64,000 nucleotides of DNA, from the NCBI GenBank assembly GCA_936908745.1, contig CAKZFX010000012.1, positions 178,986 to 242,985 of the forward strand, in the 5' to 3' direction. Under the pieces are notes generated by a model. It was not told the DNA's origin and ran no database searches. It worked only from the letters and a program-made list of their open reading frames with translations. A program made the position numbers and the translations under genes. This DNA is from an uncultured Chitinophagaceae bacterium. Its GTDB lineage: Bacteria > Bacteroidota > Bacteroidia > Chitinophagales > Chitinophagaceae. This document shows, piece after piece, positions 42,906 through 51,998 of this stretch (the first letter of the stretch is position 1; each line of letters begins with the position of its first letter).

Positions 42906-44195
42906 ATGGTTCAAAAATTAATTGAACTGGCTTTACGTAACAGGCTTGTTGTTCTGCTTCTGGCAGGTGGCCTGTTTGCGTACGGCATTTACTCGGTCAA
43001 ACAAAACCCTATTGATGCCATTCCTGATTTGAGTGAGAACCAGGTAATCGTTTTTACAGAGTGGATGGGTCGCAGTCCGCAGGTAATGGAAGACCAGGTG
43101 ACGTATCCATTGGTGAGCAACCTGCAGGGTATTCCAAAGATTAAAAACATCCGTGGCACTTCCATGTTCGGGATGAGTTTCGTCTATGTGATTTTTGAAG
43201 ATAATGTTGACATCTATTGGGCAAGAACAAGAGTATTGGAGCGGTTAAATTTTGCACAGCGTTTATTCCCACAAGGAGTAACACCAACATTGGGCCCGGA
43301 TGGAACCGGAGTTGGTCATATCTATTGGTATCACCTGAATGCACCTAAAATGAATTTAGGTGAACAAAGAGCTTTACAGGATTGGTACATCAAGTTTGCA
43401 TTGCAAACTGTGCCGGGTGTGGCAGAAGTAGCATCCTTTGGTGGGTTTGAAAAACAATACCAGTTAGTTGTTGACCCGGTAAAATTGCAGTATTACAACA
43501 TCTCTTTGATGGATGTAATGAATAAAGTGAAAGCAAATAACAATGATGTGGGCGGCAGAAAATTTGAGATGGCAGATATGGCTTATATCATCCGTGGCCT
43601 TGGCTATATCAAGAGCAAAGAAGATGTGGAGAATATTGCATTAAATAATTACAATGGTATTCCTGTAAGAGTAAAGGATATTGGTAGCGTACAAATGGGC
43701 GGCGATTTACGTCTCGGCATTTTTGATATGGATGGAAAGGGCGAAGTGGTTGGCGGCATCGTAGTAATGCGGTATGGCGAAAATGCCAACAAGGTAATAG
43801 AGGCAGTGAAAGCAAAGATGAAAGAAGTAGAAAAAGGATTGCCAGAAGGTGTAACCTTTAAAACCTCTTACGACAGGAGTACATTGATACAAGAAGCTGT
43901 TCAATCGGTGAAAGGCACATTGATAGAAGAAATGATTGCAGTATCTCTTATTGTTCTCATCTTTTTGTTCCACTGGCGCAGTGCTGTTATCATTCTTATT
44001 CAATTACCTATTTCTGTTGCTGCTGGTTTTATTTTTCTTGAACTCTTTGGCATTTCTTCCAACATTATGTCATTAACAGGCATAGCATTGGCTATTGGTG
44101 TGGTGGTTGATGATGGCATTGTAATGGTTGAAAATGCCTACCGGCATATTAGCGAAGCCCAAACAGAAAAATTAAAGTCATCTAATAAAACATAA
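42906..44195 (+). CDS. cusA: CusA-type RND metal pump, N-terminal part
   Basis: A 429-residue product equal to the first 40% of a CusA/CzcA pump: first membrane helix, porter domain (NPIDAIPDLSENQVIVFTEW) and helices 2-4 with DDGIVMVENAYRHISEA. It stops in the cytosolic loop after helix 4. The rest of the pump is encoded in another frame by the next gene, which starts 2 nt later. Both parts together are 1070 residues, a normal CusA length. It is either a true two-subunit pump or a frameshift. The pump exports Cu(I)/Ag(I) or divalent metals with TolC and the adaptors. Confidence 0.85.
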   Translation: MVQKLIELALRNRLVVLLLAGGLFAYGIYSVKQNPIDAIPDLSENQVIVFTEWMGRSPQVMEDQVTYPLVSNLQGIPKIKNIRGTSMFGMSFVYVIFEDNVDIYWARTRVLERLNFAQRLFPQGVTPTLGPDGTGVGHIYWYHLNAPKMNLGEQRALQDWYIKFALQTVPGVAEVASFGGFEKQYQLVVDPVKLQYYNISLMDVMNKVKANNNDVGGRKFEMADMAYIIRGLGYIKSKEDVENIALNNYNGIPVRVKDIGSVQMGGDLRLGIFDMDGKGEVVGGIVVMRYGENANKVIEAVKAKMKEVEKGLPEGVTFKTSYDRSTLIQEAVQSVKGTLIEEMIAVSLIVLIFLFHWRSAVIILIQLPISVAAGFIFLELFGISSNIMSLTGIALAIGVVVDDGIVMVENAYRHISEAQTEKLKSSNKT

Positions 44196-44197
44196 AC

Positions 44198-46123
44198 ATG
44201 GCAAAATGGTTTAAAAGAAATAAAGACCCTTTGACAGCAGAGGAAAGAAATGACATCATTGAAAAGTCTTCCAAACAGGTAGGCCCTGGTGTATTCTATT
44301 CAACCATCATTGTTGTTACTTCTTTTCTGCCGGTGTTTTTGTTAACTGGTATGGAAGGAAAACTGTTCAGTCCCTTAGCCTGGACAAAAACTTTTATCCT
44401 GCTGATAGATGCCTTCCTGGCGATTACCTTAACACCTGTATTAATTTCTTTTTTCCTGAAAGGAAGGCTGAAGCCTGAGAGTGCTAACCCCATTACAAGA
44501 ACACTGGAAAAAATTTACACACCAATCTTGAAATGGTGTTTGAAATGGCGCAAAACAACAATCGGTATCAACATTATTGCATTGACTGTTGGCATAATTA
44601 TGATGACCCGTTTAGGTTCTGAGTTTATGCCGCCATTAGATGAGGGGTCGTTGTTATTCATGCCGGTTACATTGCCAGATGTTTCCAACTCTGAAGTAAA
44701 AAGATTATTACAGGTGCAGGATAAAATAATCCGTACTGTCCCCGAAGTTTCTCATGTATTAGGAAAAGCCGGACGGGCAAGCACTGCAACAGATAATTCG
44801 CCAATCAGTATGATAGAAACCATCATTTTGCTAAAACCCAAAAATGAATGGCGAAAAGGAATGACCAAGGATGGTATCATTAATGAGCTTAATTCAAAAA
44901 TGCAGATACCGGGTGTAACCAACGGATGGACACAACCGATTATTAATCGTATCAATATGCTTTCAACAGGTATCCGTACCGATGTTGGTTTAAAAGTATA
45001 TGGACAAAACCTTGACAGCATTTATGCTTTTGCTCAAACAATAAAAAAACAATTGGAAGGAATTGATGGCGTAAAGGATTTATATGTGGAACCGATAACC
45101 GGTGGTAAGTATGTGGACATAGCAGTGAAGAGGGAAGAAATTGGCAGGTATGGTTTAAGTGTGGATGATGTGAACACCGTAATTGAAAGTGCATTAGGGG
45201 GCATGAAACTTACTACAACTATTGAAGGCCGTCAGCGATTTTCTGTGAATGCAAGATACGGGCAGGATTTCCGTAACAACCTTGCATCATTAAAACGATT
45301 GCAGGTGCAGACGATGAACTTCGGTCCTGTTCCTTTAGAAGCAGTGGCAGATATAAAACTGAGTGATGGCCCGCCGATGATAAATTCAGAAAACGCTATG
45401 CTGAGAGGTACGGTTTTGTTCAATGTGAGAGAAAGAGATTTGGGAAGTACAGTAAAAGAAGCACAGCAGAAACTGAACCAGATGATAACAAAACTTCCCA
45501 AAGGTTATTTTCTCGAATGGAGTGGCCAATGGGAAAACCAGATAAGAGCTAACCGCACATTGAAAATGATTTTACCAATTGTACTCGTAATCATTTTTAT
45601 GGTATTGTATTTTACTTATCATTCTTTTAAGGAAGCCATCACCACCATGATAACCGTTCCGTTTGCATTAATTGGCGGAGTGTTCATGGTTTATTTCTAT
45701 GGTATCAATTTATCAGTTGCAGTTGCAGTTGGTTTTATTGCATTGTTTGGAATGGCTATAGAAACAGCGATGCTGATGACCATTTATCTGAACGAAGCAA
45801 TGAATAACATGGTAGCCAAACACGGCAATTCAAAATCAACATTAACTCCGGCTATCATCCGTGAATTTGTAATTGAAGGTTCAGCAAAAAGGTTGCGGCC
45901 AAAACTGATGACGGTTTCAGTCGGCCTTTTTGGTTTGATACCCATTCTTTGGGCAACCGGGGTAGGCAGTGATATTATGCGGCCAATTACCATTCCATTG
46001 ATTGGCGGCACTATTACATCCACCATTTATGTATTACTTATTACTCCCGTCATTTTTGAAATGATTAAGGAACGGGAATTAAAACGCAAAGGCAAAATTG
46101 AATTAATAGATGTTAAAGAATAA
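44198..46123 (+). CDS. cusA: CusA-type RND metal pump, C-terminal part
   Basis: A 641-residue product starting at ATG 44198 with MAKWFKRNKDPLTAEERNDI then SSKQVGPGVFYSTIIVVTSF, the helix after the split loop. It contains the rest of the CusA fold: EFMPPLDEGSLLFMPVTLPD, TGIRTDVGLKVYGQ, FIALFGMAIETAMLM and GSAKRLRPKLMT. The start is 2 nt after the stop of the N-terminal part, so translation is probably coupled. The frames are both open only at 44189-44195. It overlaps the TolC gene by 14 nt. Confidence 0.85.
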   Translation: MAKWFKRNKDPLTAEERNDIIEKSSKQVGPGVFYSTIIVVTSFLPVFLLTGMEGKLFSPLAWTKTFILLIDAFLAITLTPVLISFFLKGRLKPESANPITRTLEKIYTPILKWCLKWRKTTIGINIIALTVGIIMMTRLGSEFMPPLDEGSLLFMPVTLPDVSNSEVKRLLQVQDKIIRTVPEVSHVLGKAGRASTATDNSPISMIETIILLKPKNEWRKGMTKDGIINELNSKMQIPGVTNGWTQPIINRINMLSTGIRTDVGLKVYGQNLDSIYAFAQTIKKQLEGIDGVKDLYVEPITGGKYVDIAVKREEIGRYGLSVDDVNTVIESALGGMKLTTTIEGRQRFSVNARYGQDFRNNLASLKRLQVQTMNFGPVPLEAVADIKLSDGPPMINSENAMLRGTVLFNVRERDLGSTVKEAQQKLNQMITKLPKGYFLEWSGQWENQIRANRTLKMILPIVLVIIFMVLYFTYHSFKEAITTMITVPFALIGGVFMVYFYGINLSVAVAVGFIALFGMAIETAMLMTIYLNEAMNNMVAKHGNSKSTLTPAIIREFVIEGSAKRLRPKLMTVSVGLFGLIPILWATGVGSDIMRPITIPLIGGTITSTIYVLLITPVIFEMIKERELKRKGKIELIDVKE

Positions 46124-47363
46124 ACTACTCCCCGTATTGTTTGCATCAATGGTTGCTGGCAGCAGCCATTCGCAAACCTTAAAGCTGGATGCTGTTATTG
46201 ACAGTATCAAATCCTCACACCCGGTGGTGAAGATGTACGATAATGAAATCCGCTCAATGGATGAAGCAGCCAAAGGTGCAAGAAGCTGGATGCCGCCGCA
46301 AATTGGCATCGGTCAGTTTATGACGCCATATAATGTACGGCTATGGAGCAAAGATGGTAATACTCCGGGCATGGGGTCAGTAATGGTGTCGGGTGAGCAA
46401 ATGTTCCCGAACAGAAAAAAACTGGATGCAGATGAAAATTATATGAAGGCCATGTCATCGGTGGAGAAAGAAAAAAAGAACGCAACATTGAATGAGTTAA
46501 TTAATGATGCCAAACAATTTTATTACGAATGGATTATTCTGAAAAAGAAATTGATGATACTCAGAGAGAATGAAAAGATTCTTGACTTTATGATTAAAAA
46601 TGCAGAGATACGTTACAAGAACGGGTTAGAAAAAATCAGCGCCTATTACAAAGCCAAAGCTGCATTGGGTGATGTGAAGAATATGCAACTGATGTTTGAG
46701 AACGATATTAATGAAAAAAGAATCCGCATCAATGCACTCATGGGGAGAAATGCGATGATTTATTTTGACATTGATACTACTTATGCTTTACATGATTATT
46801 CAGGACTTGTATTTGACAGTACATTATTTTATACCGGCCGAAGCGACCTGAAATCATTGGATAAAGAAATCAACCTCACCTTGCTGAAACAGGAGACAGA
46901 AAGAGCAGCACTTAAACCCCAATTCGGTATCCGCTATGATAATATGTTTGGTTTTGGCGGTCAGCCATTACAATACACAATCATGGGCATGGTACGGATT
47001 CCGATGGCAAAATGGTCATCAAAAATGAACAAAGCAAATATTGAAAGCCTGAAATGGAAAACCAATGCGATACAATCGCAAAAGGAAATGATGGTAAATG
47101 AGTACAGTGGCATGGCCTATAGTATGCGAAATGAATTTGACCTGAAGAAAAAGCAATTGAAACTTTATGAAGAAAATATTATTCCTGCATTGCGGAACAA
47201 TTATAAAACCATGCAGTTGGGGTATGAACAAAACACCGAAGAATTATTTATGCTTTATGATGCATGGGAAAGGTTGAACATGAAGCAACTGGAGTATGTG
47301 GAGTTGCTCAACCAGGCGTTGGGGCTACAGGTAACTATTGAAAGATTAATTGAAAAGAAATGA
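46110..47363 (+). CDS. cusC: TolC-family outer-membrane channel of the Cus system
   Basis: A 417-residue TolC-family protein with signal peptide (ending HSQ) and alternating coiled helices (KMYDNEIRSMDEAAKGARSW, LNELINDAKQFYYEW, RNNYKTMQLGYEQNTEELF). It forms the outer-membrane tunnel for the CusA pump. It starts 14 nt inside the end of cusA and its end overlaps the first adaptor by 4 nt, so it is in the same operon. Its second half is methionine-rich in parts. Confidence 0.9.
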   Translation: MLKNKLLPVLFASMVAGSSHSQTLKLDAVIDSIKSSHPVVKMYDNEIRSMDEAAKGARSWMPPQIGIGQFMTPYNVRLWSKDGNTPGMGSVMVSGEQMFPNRKKLDADENYMKAMSSVEKEKKNATLNELINDAKQFYYEWIILKKKLMILRENEKILDFMIKNAEIRYKNGLEKISAYYKAKAALGDVKNMQLMFENDINEKRIRINALMGRNAMIYFDIDTTYALHDYSGLVFDSTLFYTGRSDLKSLDKEINLTLLKQETERAALKPQFGIRYDNMFGFGGQPLQYTIMGMVRIPMAKWSSKMNKANIESLKWKTNAIQSQKEMMVNEYSGMAYSMRNEFDLKKKQLKLYEENIIPALRNNYKTMQLGYEQNTEELFMLYDAWERLNMKQLEYVELLNQALGLQVTIERLIEKK

Positions 47364-48724
47364 AAAAAATAAATTTGTTGCTTTTAGTTGCTATGTTTTT
47401 TGCTGCATATTCCTGCAACAATAACAAAGACTCACATTCAGGGCATCAGCCGGAAGTTACAAAGGATATGTACACCTGTCCGATGCCGGAAGACTCTGTA
47501 TTCAGCGGCAAGCCCGGTAAATGCCCGAAGTGTGGAATGGATTTGGTAAAAATGGAAATGAACGACCATCAGTATGACAAAGTGAAATACACCTGTCCTA
47601 TGCACCCTGAAATAATTAAAGATAAGCCGGGTAAATGCCCCATCTGCGGAATGGACTTAGTGAAGAAAGAAACAGACAGCAAGAAAGTGAATGAAATAGA
47701 ATTAGAGTCATTGCTAAAACCAACCAATGAATTTGTTGTATCATCTATCCCCGTAACAACAATTGAGCAAAGACGGGAACAAATAGAAATTGAGGCATTA
47801 GGAAATATTGCTTATGATACAAGACAGGTCGGAAGTATTTCAGCAAGGGTTTCCGGCAGAATTGAAAAATTATATGTCCGCTACCGCTATCAGAAAATAA
47901 GTAAAGGGCAAAAGATTTTAGATATTTACAGCCCTGAACTACTGACTGCACAGCAGAATCTTTTATTCCTGCTAAAAAATGATGCAACCAACAACACATT
48001 TATAGAAGCTGCCAAAGAAAAACTGTTGTTATTAGGTATGAGTAATGCTCAATTACAACAAGTCGTTCAATCGGGCAAACCTTCATTAACCATAGCCGTA
48101 TATAGCAATTACAGCGGTCATATTCATGAAGCATCCAACGGCGGCAGCATGAATACCGAACCCGGTACTATGAACGGTATTTCTTTAATCACCGAAGAAC
48201 TTTCATTAAAGGAAGGAATGTATGTACAGAAAGGCCAATCTGTTTTTACAGTTTTTAATCCCGACAAAGCATGGGCCATCCTTAATATTTATGGAGATAA
48301 TCAATCTTTAATAAAAGCCGGGAATACAGTAAGAGTTGTACCGGAAACTGCACCAGGCAAATACTTTACGGCAGCCATTGATTTTATTGAGCCATTTTAT
48401 CGTAAAGAAAGTAAAACACTCACGGCAAGAGTGTATTTTAATAACAGTGTACTAAAAATACCAATCGGCAGCCAGGTAAAAGCAACCATATTCGGAAACT
48501 CAAAAGAAGCATATTGGTTGCCTAAAGAAGCTGTTCTTTCATTAGGGATGGAAAAAGTAGTCTTTAAAAAAGCCGATGGCGGCTTTAAAGGGGTGAAAGT
48601 TAGTACCGGTATCACTCATGAAAAACATATACAGGTGCTAAACGGATTGACTGCAACAGATTCAATAGCGGCGAATGCCCAGTATTTAATGGATAGTGAA
48701 AGTTTCATCAAAGTAAAAAACTAA
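47360..48724 (+). CDS. cusB: RND periplasmic adaptor with two HMBD domains (CusB-type)
   Basis: A 454-residue lipoprotein (Cys19). The N-terminus has two heavy-metal-binding domains (YTCPMPEDSV and YTCPMHPEII, each ending GKCPxCGMDL). The adaptor part follows: a barrel-sandwich half VSARVSGRIEKLYVRYRYQK and a hairpin SPELLTAQQNLLFLLKND. The adaptor links CusA and TolC and loads metal. It overlaps the TolC gene by 4 nt. A second adaptor gene follows after 2 nt. Confidence 0.92.
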   Translation: MKKINLLLLVAMFFAAYSCNNNKDSHSGHQPEVTKDMYTCPMPEDSVFSGKPGKCPKCGMDLVKMEMNDHQYDKVKYTCPMHPEIIKDKPGKCPICGMDLVKKETDSKKVNEIELESLLKPTNEFVVSSIPVTTIEQRREQIEIEALGNIAYDTRQVGSISARVSGRIEKLYVRYRYQKISKGQKILDIYSPELLTAQQNLLFLLKNDATNNTFIEAAKEKLLLLGMSNAQLQQVVQSGKPSLTIAVYSNYSGHIHEASNGGSMNTEPGTMNGISLITEELSLKEGMYVQKGQSVFTVFNPDKAWAILNIYGDNQSLIKAGNTVRVVPETAPGKYFTAAIDFIEPFYRKESKTLTARVYFNNSVLKIPIGSQVKATIFGNSKEAYWLPKEAVLSLGMEKVVFKKADGGFKGVKVSTGITHEKHIQVLNGLTATDSIAANAQYLMDSESFIKVKN

Positions 48725-48726
48725 TT

Positions 48727-49923
48727 ATGCGGTATATCATAATTGCGGTAATAGCTTTATTTGTTTTTGCAGGATGCAAAAACAAAAAAGAAACTCCTAA
48801 AGACCCGGATACTTATTACACCTGCTCGATGGACCCACAGGTAGTAGAATATAAACCGGGTAAATGCCCCATTTGTAAAATGGACTTAACGCCTGTAAAA
48901 AAGAAAAATGGTGAGAGTAAGGATGAATTGCAATTGAGTGAGCAGCAAATTCAGTTGGGCAATATTCAAACAGATACAATTCGTAACGGTACAATCGGCG
49001 ACCAGATAGTATTAACCGCTACTTTGAATTTTGACCAGATGAAAACATCGTCCGTAAGTTCAAGAGTAATGGGCAGGGTTGAAAAGCTGTATTACAAAAA
49101 CCTTGGTGATTATGTAAAAAAAGGCTCGCCGCTTTATGATTTGTACAGTGAAGACCTTAACAATGCGAAGCAGGAATATATTTTAGCATTGGACAAGAAA
49201 AAAACATTTACCAATGAAACAGTAATTGATTTTGACCAGTTAATTCAGAGTGCAAAAAACAAATTGCTGCTGTGGGGATTGAATGAAGCACAGGTAAATG
49301 AACTGGCTAATACAAAAAAGACAACAACCACAACTACTTTTTACAGTACTGCCAATGGCTATATTACACAGCTTGATATTCGTGAAGGAGATTATGCAAT
49401 GGAAGGGGGCACAATTGTAAAGCTGGCCGACCTTTCTGCTTTATGGGCCGAGGCTCAGGTTTATACATCACAACTGGCTGAGGTTAACAGCAACAGCATA
49501 GCTACTGTGCTGCTTCCTGATTTTGACAACAAAGAAATCAAAGGAAAAATTGAATTTGTAAATCCTGAAATCAATCCTGATACAAGAATCAATCTCATCC
49601 GTGTGTCAATTCCTAATCAGGGTAATCAGCTAAAACCTGGTATGCCTGCTTATGTTTTATTGAAAAGCCCCCAGCGGCAATCACTCACTTTGCCAATTGA
49701 TGCAGTATTGAGAGATGGCAAGGGTGCAACTGTATGGATACAAACCAGTCAAAATACATTTAAAAGTGTAATGGTGCAAACAGGATTGGAAAGCGATGAA
49801 CGGATTGAAATAAAATCTGGCGTAGCTATTGGTGATGTGATTGTAATAAGAGGAGCCTACCTGCTGCAAAGTGAATTTATATTTAAAAAGGGTGCCAACC
49901 CAATGGATGGAATGAAGATGTAA
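48727..49923 (+). CDS. Second RND periplasmic adaptor with one HMBD domain
   Basis: A 398-residue lipoprotein (Cys17) with one HMBD (YTCSMDPQVVEYKPGKCPIC) and adaptor segments SSRVMGRVEKLYYKNLGDYV and SEDLNNAKQEYILALDKKK. It differs in sequence from the first adaptor and is not a recent copy. CusCBA-type pumps normally use one kind of adaptor in a hexamer. Two tandem genes could form a mixed ring or serve different metals. It is the last gene of the pump operon, before the sigma-factor unit. Confidence 0.9.
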   Translation: MRYIIIAVIALFVFAGCKNKKETPKDPDTYYTCSMDPQVVEYKPGKCPICKMDLTPVKKKNGESKDELQLSEQQIQLGNIQTDTIRNGTIGDQIVLTATLNFDQMKTSSVSSRVMGRVEKLYYKNLGDYVKKGSPLYDLYSEDLNNAKQEYILALDKKKTFTNETVIDFDQLIQSAKNKLLLWGLNEAQVNELANTKKTTTTTTFYSTANGYITQLDIREGDYAMEGGTIVKLADLSALWAEAQVYTSQLAEVNSNSIATVLLPDFDNKEIKGKIEFVNPEINPDTRINLIRVSIPNQGNQLKPGMPAYVLLKSPQRQSLTLPIDAVLRDGKGATVWIQTSQNTFKSVMVQTGLESDERIEIKSGVAIGDVIVIRGAYLLQSEFIFKKGANPMDGMKM

Positions 49924-49940
49924 AACAATCTTTTATAGCA

Positions 49941-49971
49941 GGCAACCTTTTATTTTAATTATTTGTACCAT
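49941..49971 (+). promoter_or_regulatory. ECF-type promoter a (sigma factor gene)
   Basis: GGCAACC (49941-49947), 16-nt spacer, TGTACCAT (49964-49971). It matches promoters b and c with the same spacing. It lies 34 nt before the start of the sigma gene and so predicts self-activation. Confidence 0.7.
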
Positions 49972-50005
49972 TTTCAAAGCCGTTTCAAAACCAAAATATC
50001 AATAG

Positions 50006-50590
50006 TTGTCATATTGTAACGAGGAATTGAAACATTTGCTCGACGGATGCCGCAAAAACAGTCGTTCACATGAGAAGCTGTTTTTTGACTGGCTGAAAGA
50101 GTTTGCAGCAAATGTTTGCTACAGGTACGCTTCAAGCAAAATTGAAGTGCAAGACCTTGTATGCGATGGATTTGTAAAAGCATTTAAAAACCTTCACCTG
50201 TACAACGAAGATATTTATGGATATAGCGAAGCCGCTTTTAAAGGCTGGTTTAAAAAAGTGCTAATCAATAATTGCATTAATTACCTGAATAAATTTCATC
50301 CTAAAATTGAATTTAGCGATGCAAATGCGTTGCTGATGGCAGATATAAGCGACGATTCTGAATCCGTATTGGATGCAATGAGTTACAATGAAATATTAGA
50401 GACCGTTATGGAGTTACCACCTGCATATAAAATGGTGTTCAACTTATTTGTGATTGATGGCTACACACATGAGGAAGTAGCCGGTATTCTTGGCATAACT
50501 GAGGGTACATCCAAGTCGAACCTTTTTAAAGCCAAGCATTGGTTACAAAAAGTGTTACAAAAAAAAATGAAACCTAAAAGATATGTATAA
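50006..50590 (+). CDS. ECF sigma factor (sigma-70 family)
   Basis: A 194-residue sigma factor with region 2 (EKLFFDWLKEFAANVCYRYA, then VQDLVCDGFVKAFKNL, FKGWFKKVLINNCINYLNKF) and region 4 (LPPAYKMVFNLFVIDGYTHE then EVAGILGITEGTSKSNLFKA). The start is TTG at 50006: the codon before it is TAG and no early ATG exists. This agrees with the family's N-terminal length. The gene is preceded by promoter a and overlaps the next gene by 8 nt. It probably recognises GGCAACC-N16-TGTAnCAT. Confidence 0.9.
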   Translation: MSYCNEELKHLLDGCRKNSRSHEKLFFDWLKEFAANVCYRYASSKIEVQDLVCDGFVKAFKNLHLYNEDIYGYSEAAFKGWFKKVLINNCINYLNKFHPKIEFSDANALLMADISDDSESVLDAMSYNEILETVMELPPAYKMVFNLFVIDGYTHEEVAGILGITEGTSKSNLFKAKHWLQKVLQKKMKPKRYV

Positions 50591-51935
50591 CGCAAATGAT
50601 TTCTTTTTTGATAACAAGATTCGTCTTGCTATCGAAAGGCACACCGACCTGAGCTTTATTCCTGACTGGAGTAAGCTGGAAGAAAGACTTGATATTGAAA
50701 TGCCTGTAAAGAAAAAGCGGAGAAGGTTTATTGTGTTCTGGTTTCTTTTTGCCTGTTTGGTTGCAGGGTCAGCTTATTGGGTGTTTGATGGCAATTTTAA
50801 TTCAAAGAAAAATTATGCTAATCAAACTCCAACAGATACAAAACAAAATATTATTTTACCTGCTGAAAACGGAAAAAAAAGTAGTGCAAAGCCGCAATAT
50901 GAAGAAGTTATCGCAAGCTATACCGATAAAGTAGTAAAAGATACCAAACCAGTCAGGAAAATTGCACCGCTATTGTCTGTCTCGCAAACAATCAATACAA
51001 ACCCAGTTGTATTAAGCAAAAAGGGAAAGAATAGTACACCACTTACTTCCACTTTAAAGGAAGAAGTAAGTAAAGTTGCTGTGAACGATAAGACAGTAAG
51101 TGAAGAAATTAGTGATGAAATATTATCCGGGTCTGATATTACTATTGATAACAAATCAAGTTTTGGTAAAGAGACATCCAACATTCCGGTAAAAGATACT
51201 GTAACAAATACTGATTTATTGAAATTAGCCAATGTAACAAACATTCCAAAAGATACTGCAGGCAGTATTGCAAACAACTTAAAGCCCGTCCAGAAAAAAT
51301 CTGTCACTTCCCGTTTTTCGTTCGCAGCAGTTGGCGGCGTTAACGTAAACAGTGTACAGTTAAGTAAACTGTCAAAACCGGGGTATGATTATGGCCTTTT
51401 AATGGGTTACAGAATCTCTCCTAAAATCGAAATCAGGTCAGGTGTAATACTGGCAAAAAAATATTTTACTACTTCTGGTAACAATATTTCCTTTGATTCC
51501 GCAAAACTTAACCTGCCATCGTACAACAGTATCAGTCTGGAAAATGCAACCGGTTACTGCAGGTTTATAGAAGTTCCGGCAATGTTATATTATCAGTTCT
51601 CAGCAAAAAGGAAAATTAACTTTTACACTGCTGGCGGGTTTTCAATCATTAAAATGCGCATGGATAATATTCACTACACATTCCTGGCTGACGGCAATAC
51701 ACTCGTACAAAGAAGCCATTCTAATGCATACCATAACAGTGATGGTTTTTCCACTTCTATCACAGCAAATTTTTCGTTGGGTGTTAAACAGAAGATAACT
51801 GACAGATGGAGTTTCGCTATTGAACCATACATAAAGCTGCCATTAAGCAGAATGAACGACAGCAACCTGAAGTTTACCACATTTGGAACATTGGCTTCAT
51901 TTATATACAGTCTTTCGGCAAGGAGAAAAAGATAA
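50583..51935 (+). CDS. Inner-membrane/outer-membrane beta-barrel protein, likely sigma regulator
   Basis: A 450-residue protein. Residues 1-45 are cytosolic by the positive-inside rule (VKKKRRR before the helix), and residues 48-66 form a membrane helix (FIVFWFLFACLVAGSAYWVF). About 180 residues of Lys/Thr/Ser-rich, extended sequence follow, then a C-terminal beta-barrel of PorT/outer-membrane type (SRFSFAAVGGVNVNSVQLSK, then repeated strands to IYSLSARRKR). It overlaps the sigma gene by 8 nt. The cytosolic part could hold the sigma factor and the barrel could sit in the outer membrane. This is an unusual trans-envelope layout; the anti-sigma role is inferred from neighbourhood. Confidence 0.75.
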   Translation: MYNANDFFFDNKIRLAIERHTDLSFIPDWSKLEERLDIEMPVKKKRRRFIVFWFLFACLVAGSAYWVFDGNFNSKKNYANQTPTDTKQNIILPAENGKKSSAKPQYEEVIASYTDKVVKDTKPVRKIAPLLSVSQTINTNPVVLSKKGKNSTPLTSTLKEEVSKVAVNDKTVSEEISDEILSGSDITIDNKSSFGKETSNIPVKDTVTNTDLLKLANVTNIPKDTAGSIANNLKPVQKKSVTSRFSFAAVGGVNVNSVQLSKLSKPGYDYGLLMGYRISPKIEIRSGVILAKKYFTTSGNNISFDSAKLNLPSYNSISLENATGYCRFIEVPAMLYYQFSAKRKINFYTAGGFSIIKMRMDNIHYTFLADGNTLVQRSHSNAYHNSDGFSTSITANFSLGVKQKITDRWSFAIEPYIKLPLSRMNDSNLKFTTFGTLASFIYSLSARRKR

Positions 51936-51943
51936 TATTGTAA

Positions 51944-51974
51944 GGCAACCATTTTTAGCCTTTTATTGTATCAT
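51944..51974 (+). promoter_or_regulatory. ECF-type promoter b (beta-propeller gene)
   Basis: GGCAACC (51944-51950), 16-nt spacer, TGTATCAT (51967-51974), 25 nt before the ATG at 51999. It is the second member of the predicted sigma regulon. Confidence 0.7.
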
Positions 51975-51998
51975 TTCTTATAAAACAAATCCCAGAAA

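Noticed and set aside
42189..44195. CusA split as a random pseudogene
   Set aside because: The two frames are open together for only 7 nt and the second has its own ATG 2 nt after the stop; both halves are otherwise intact, so it is reported as split and not as a decayed gene.
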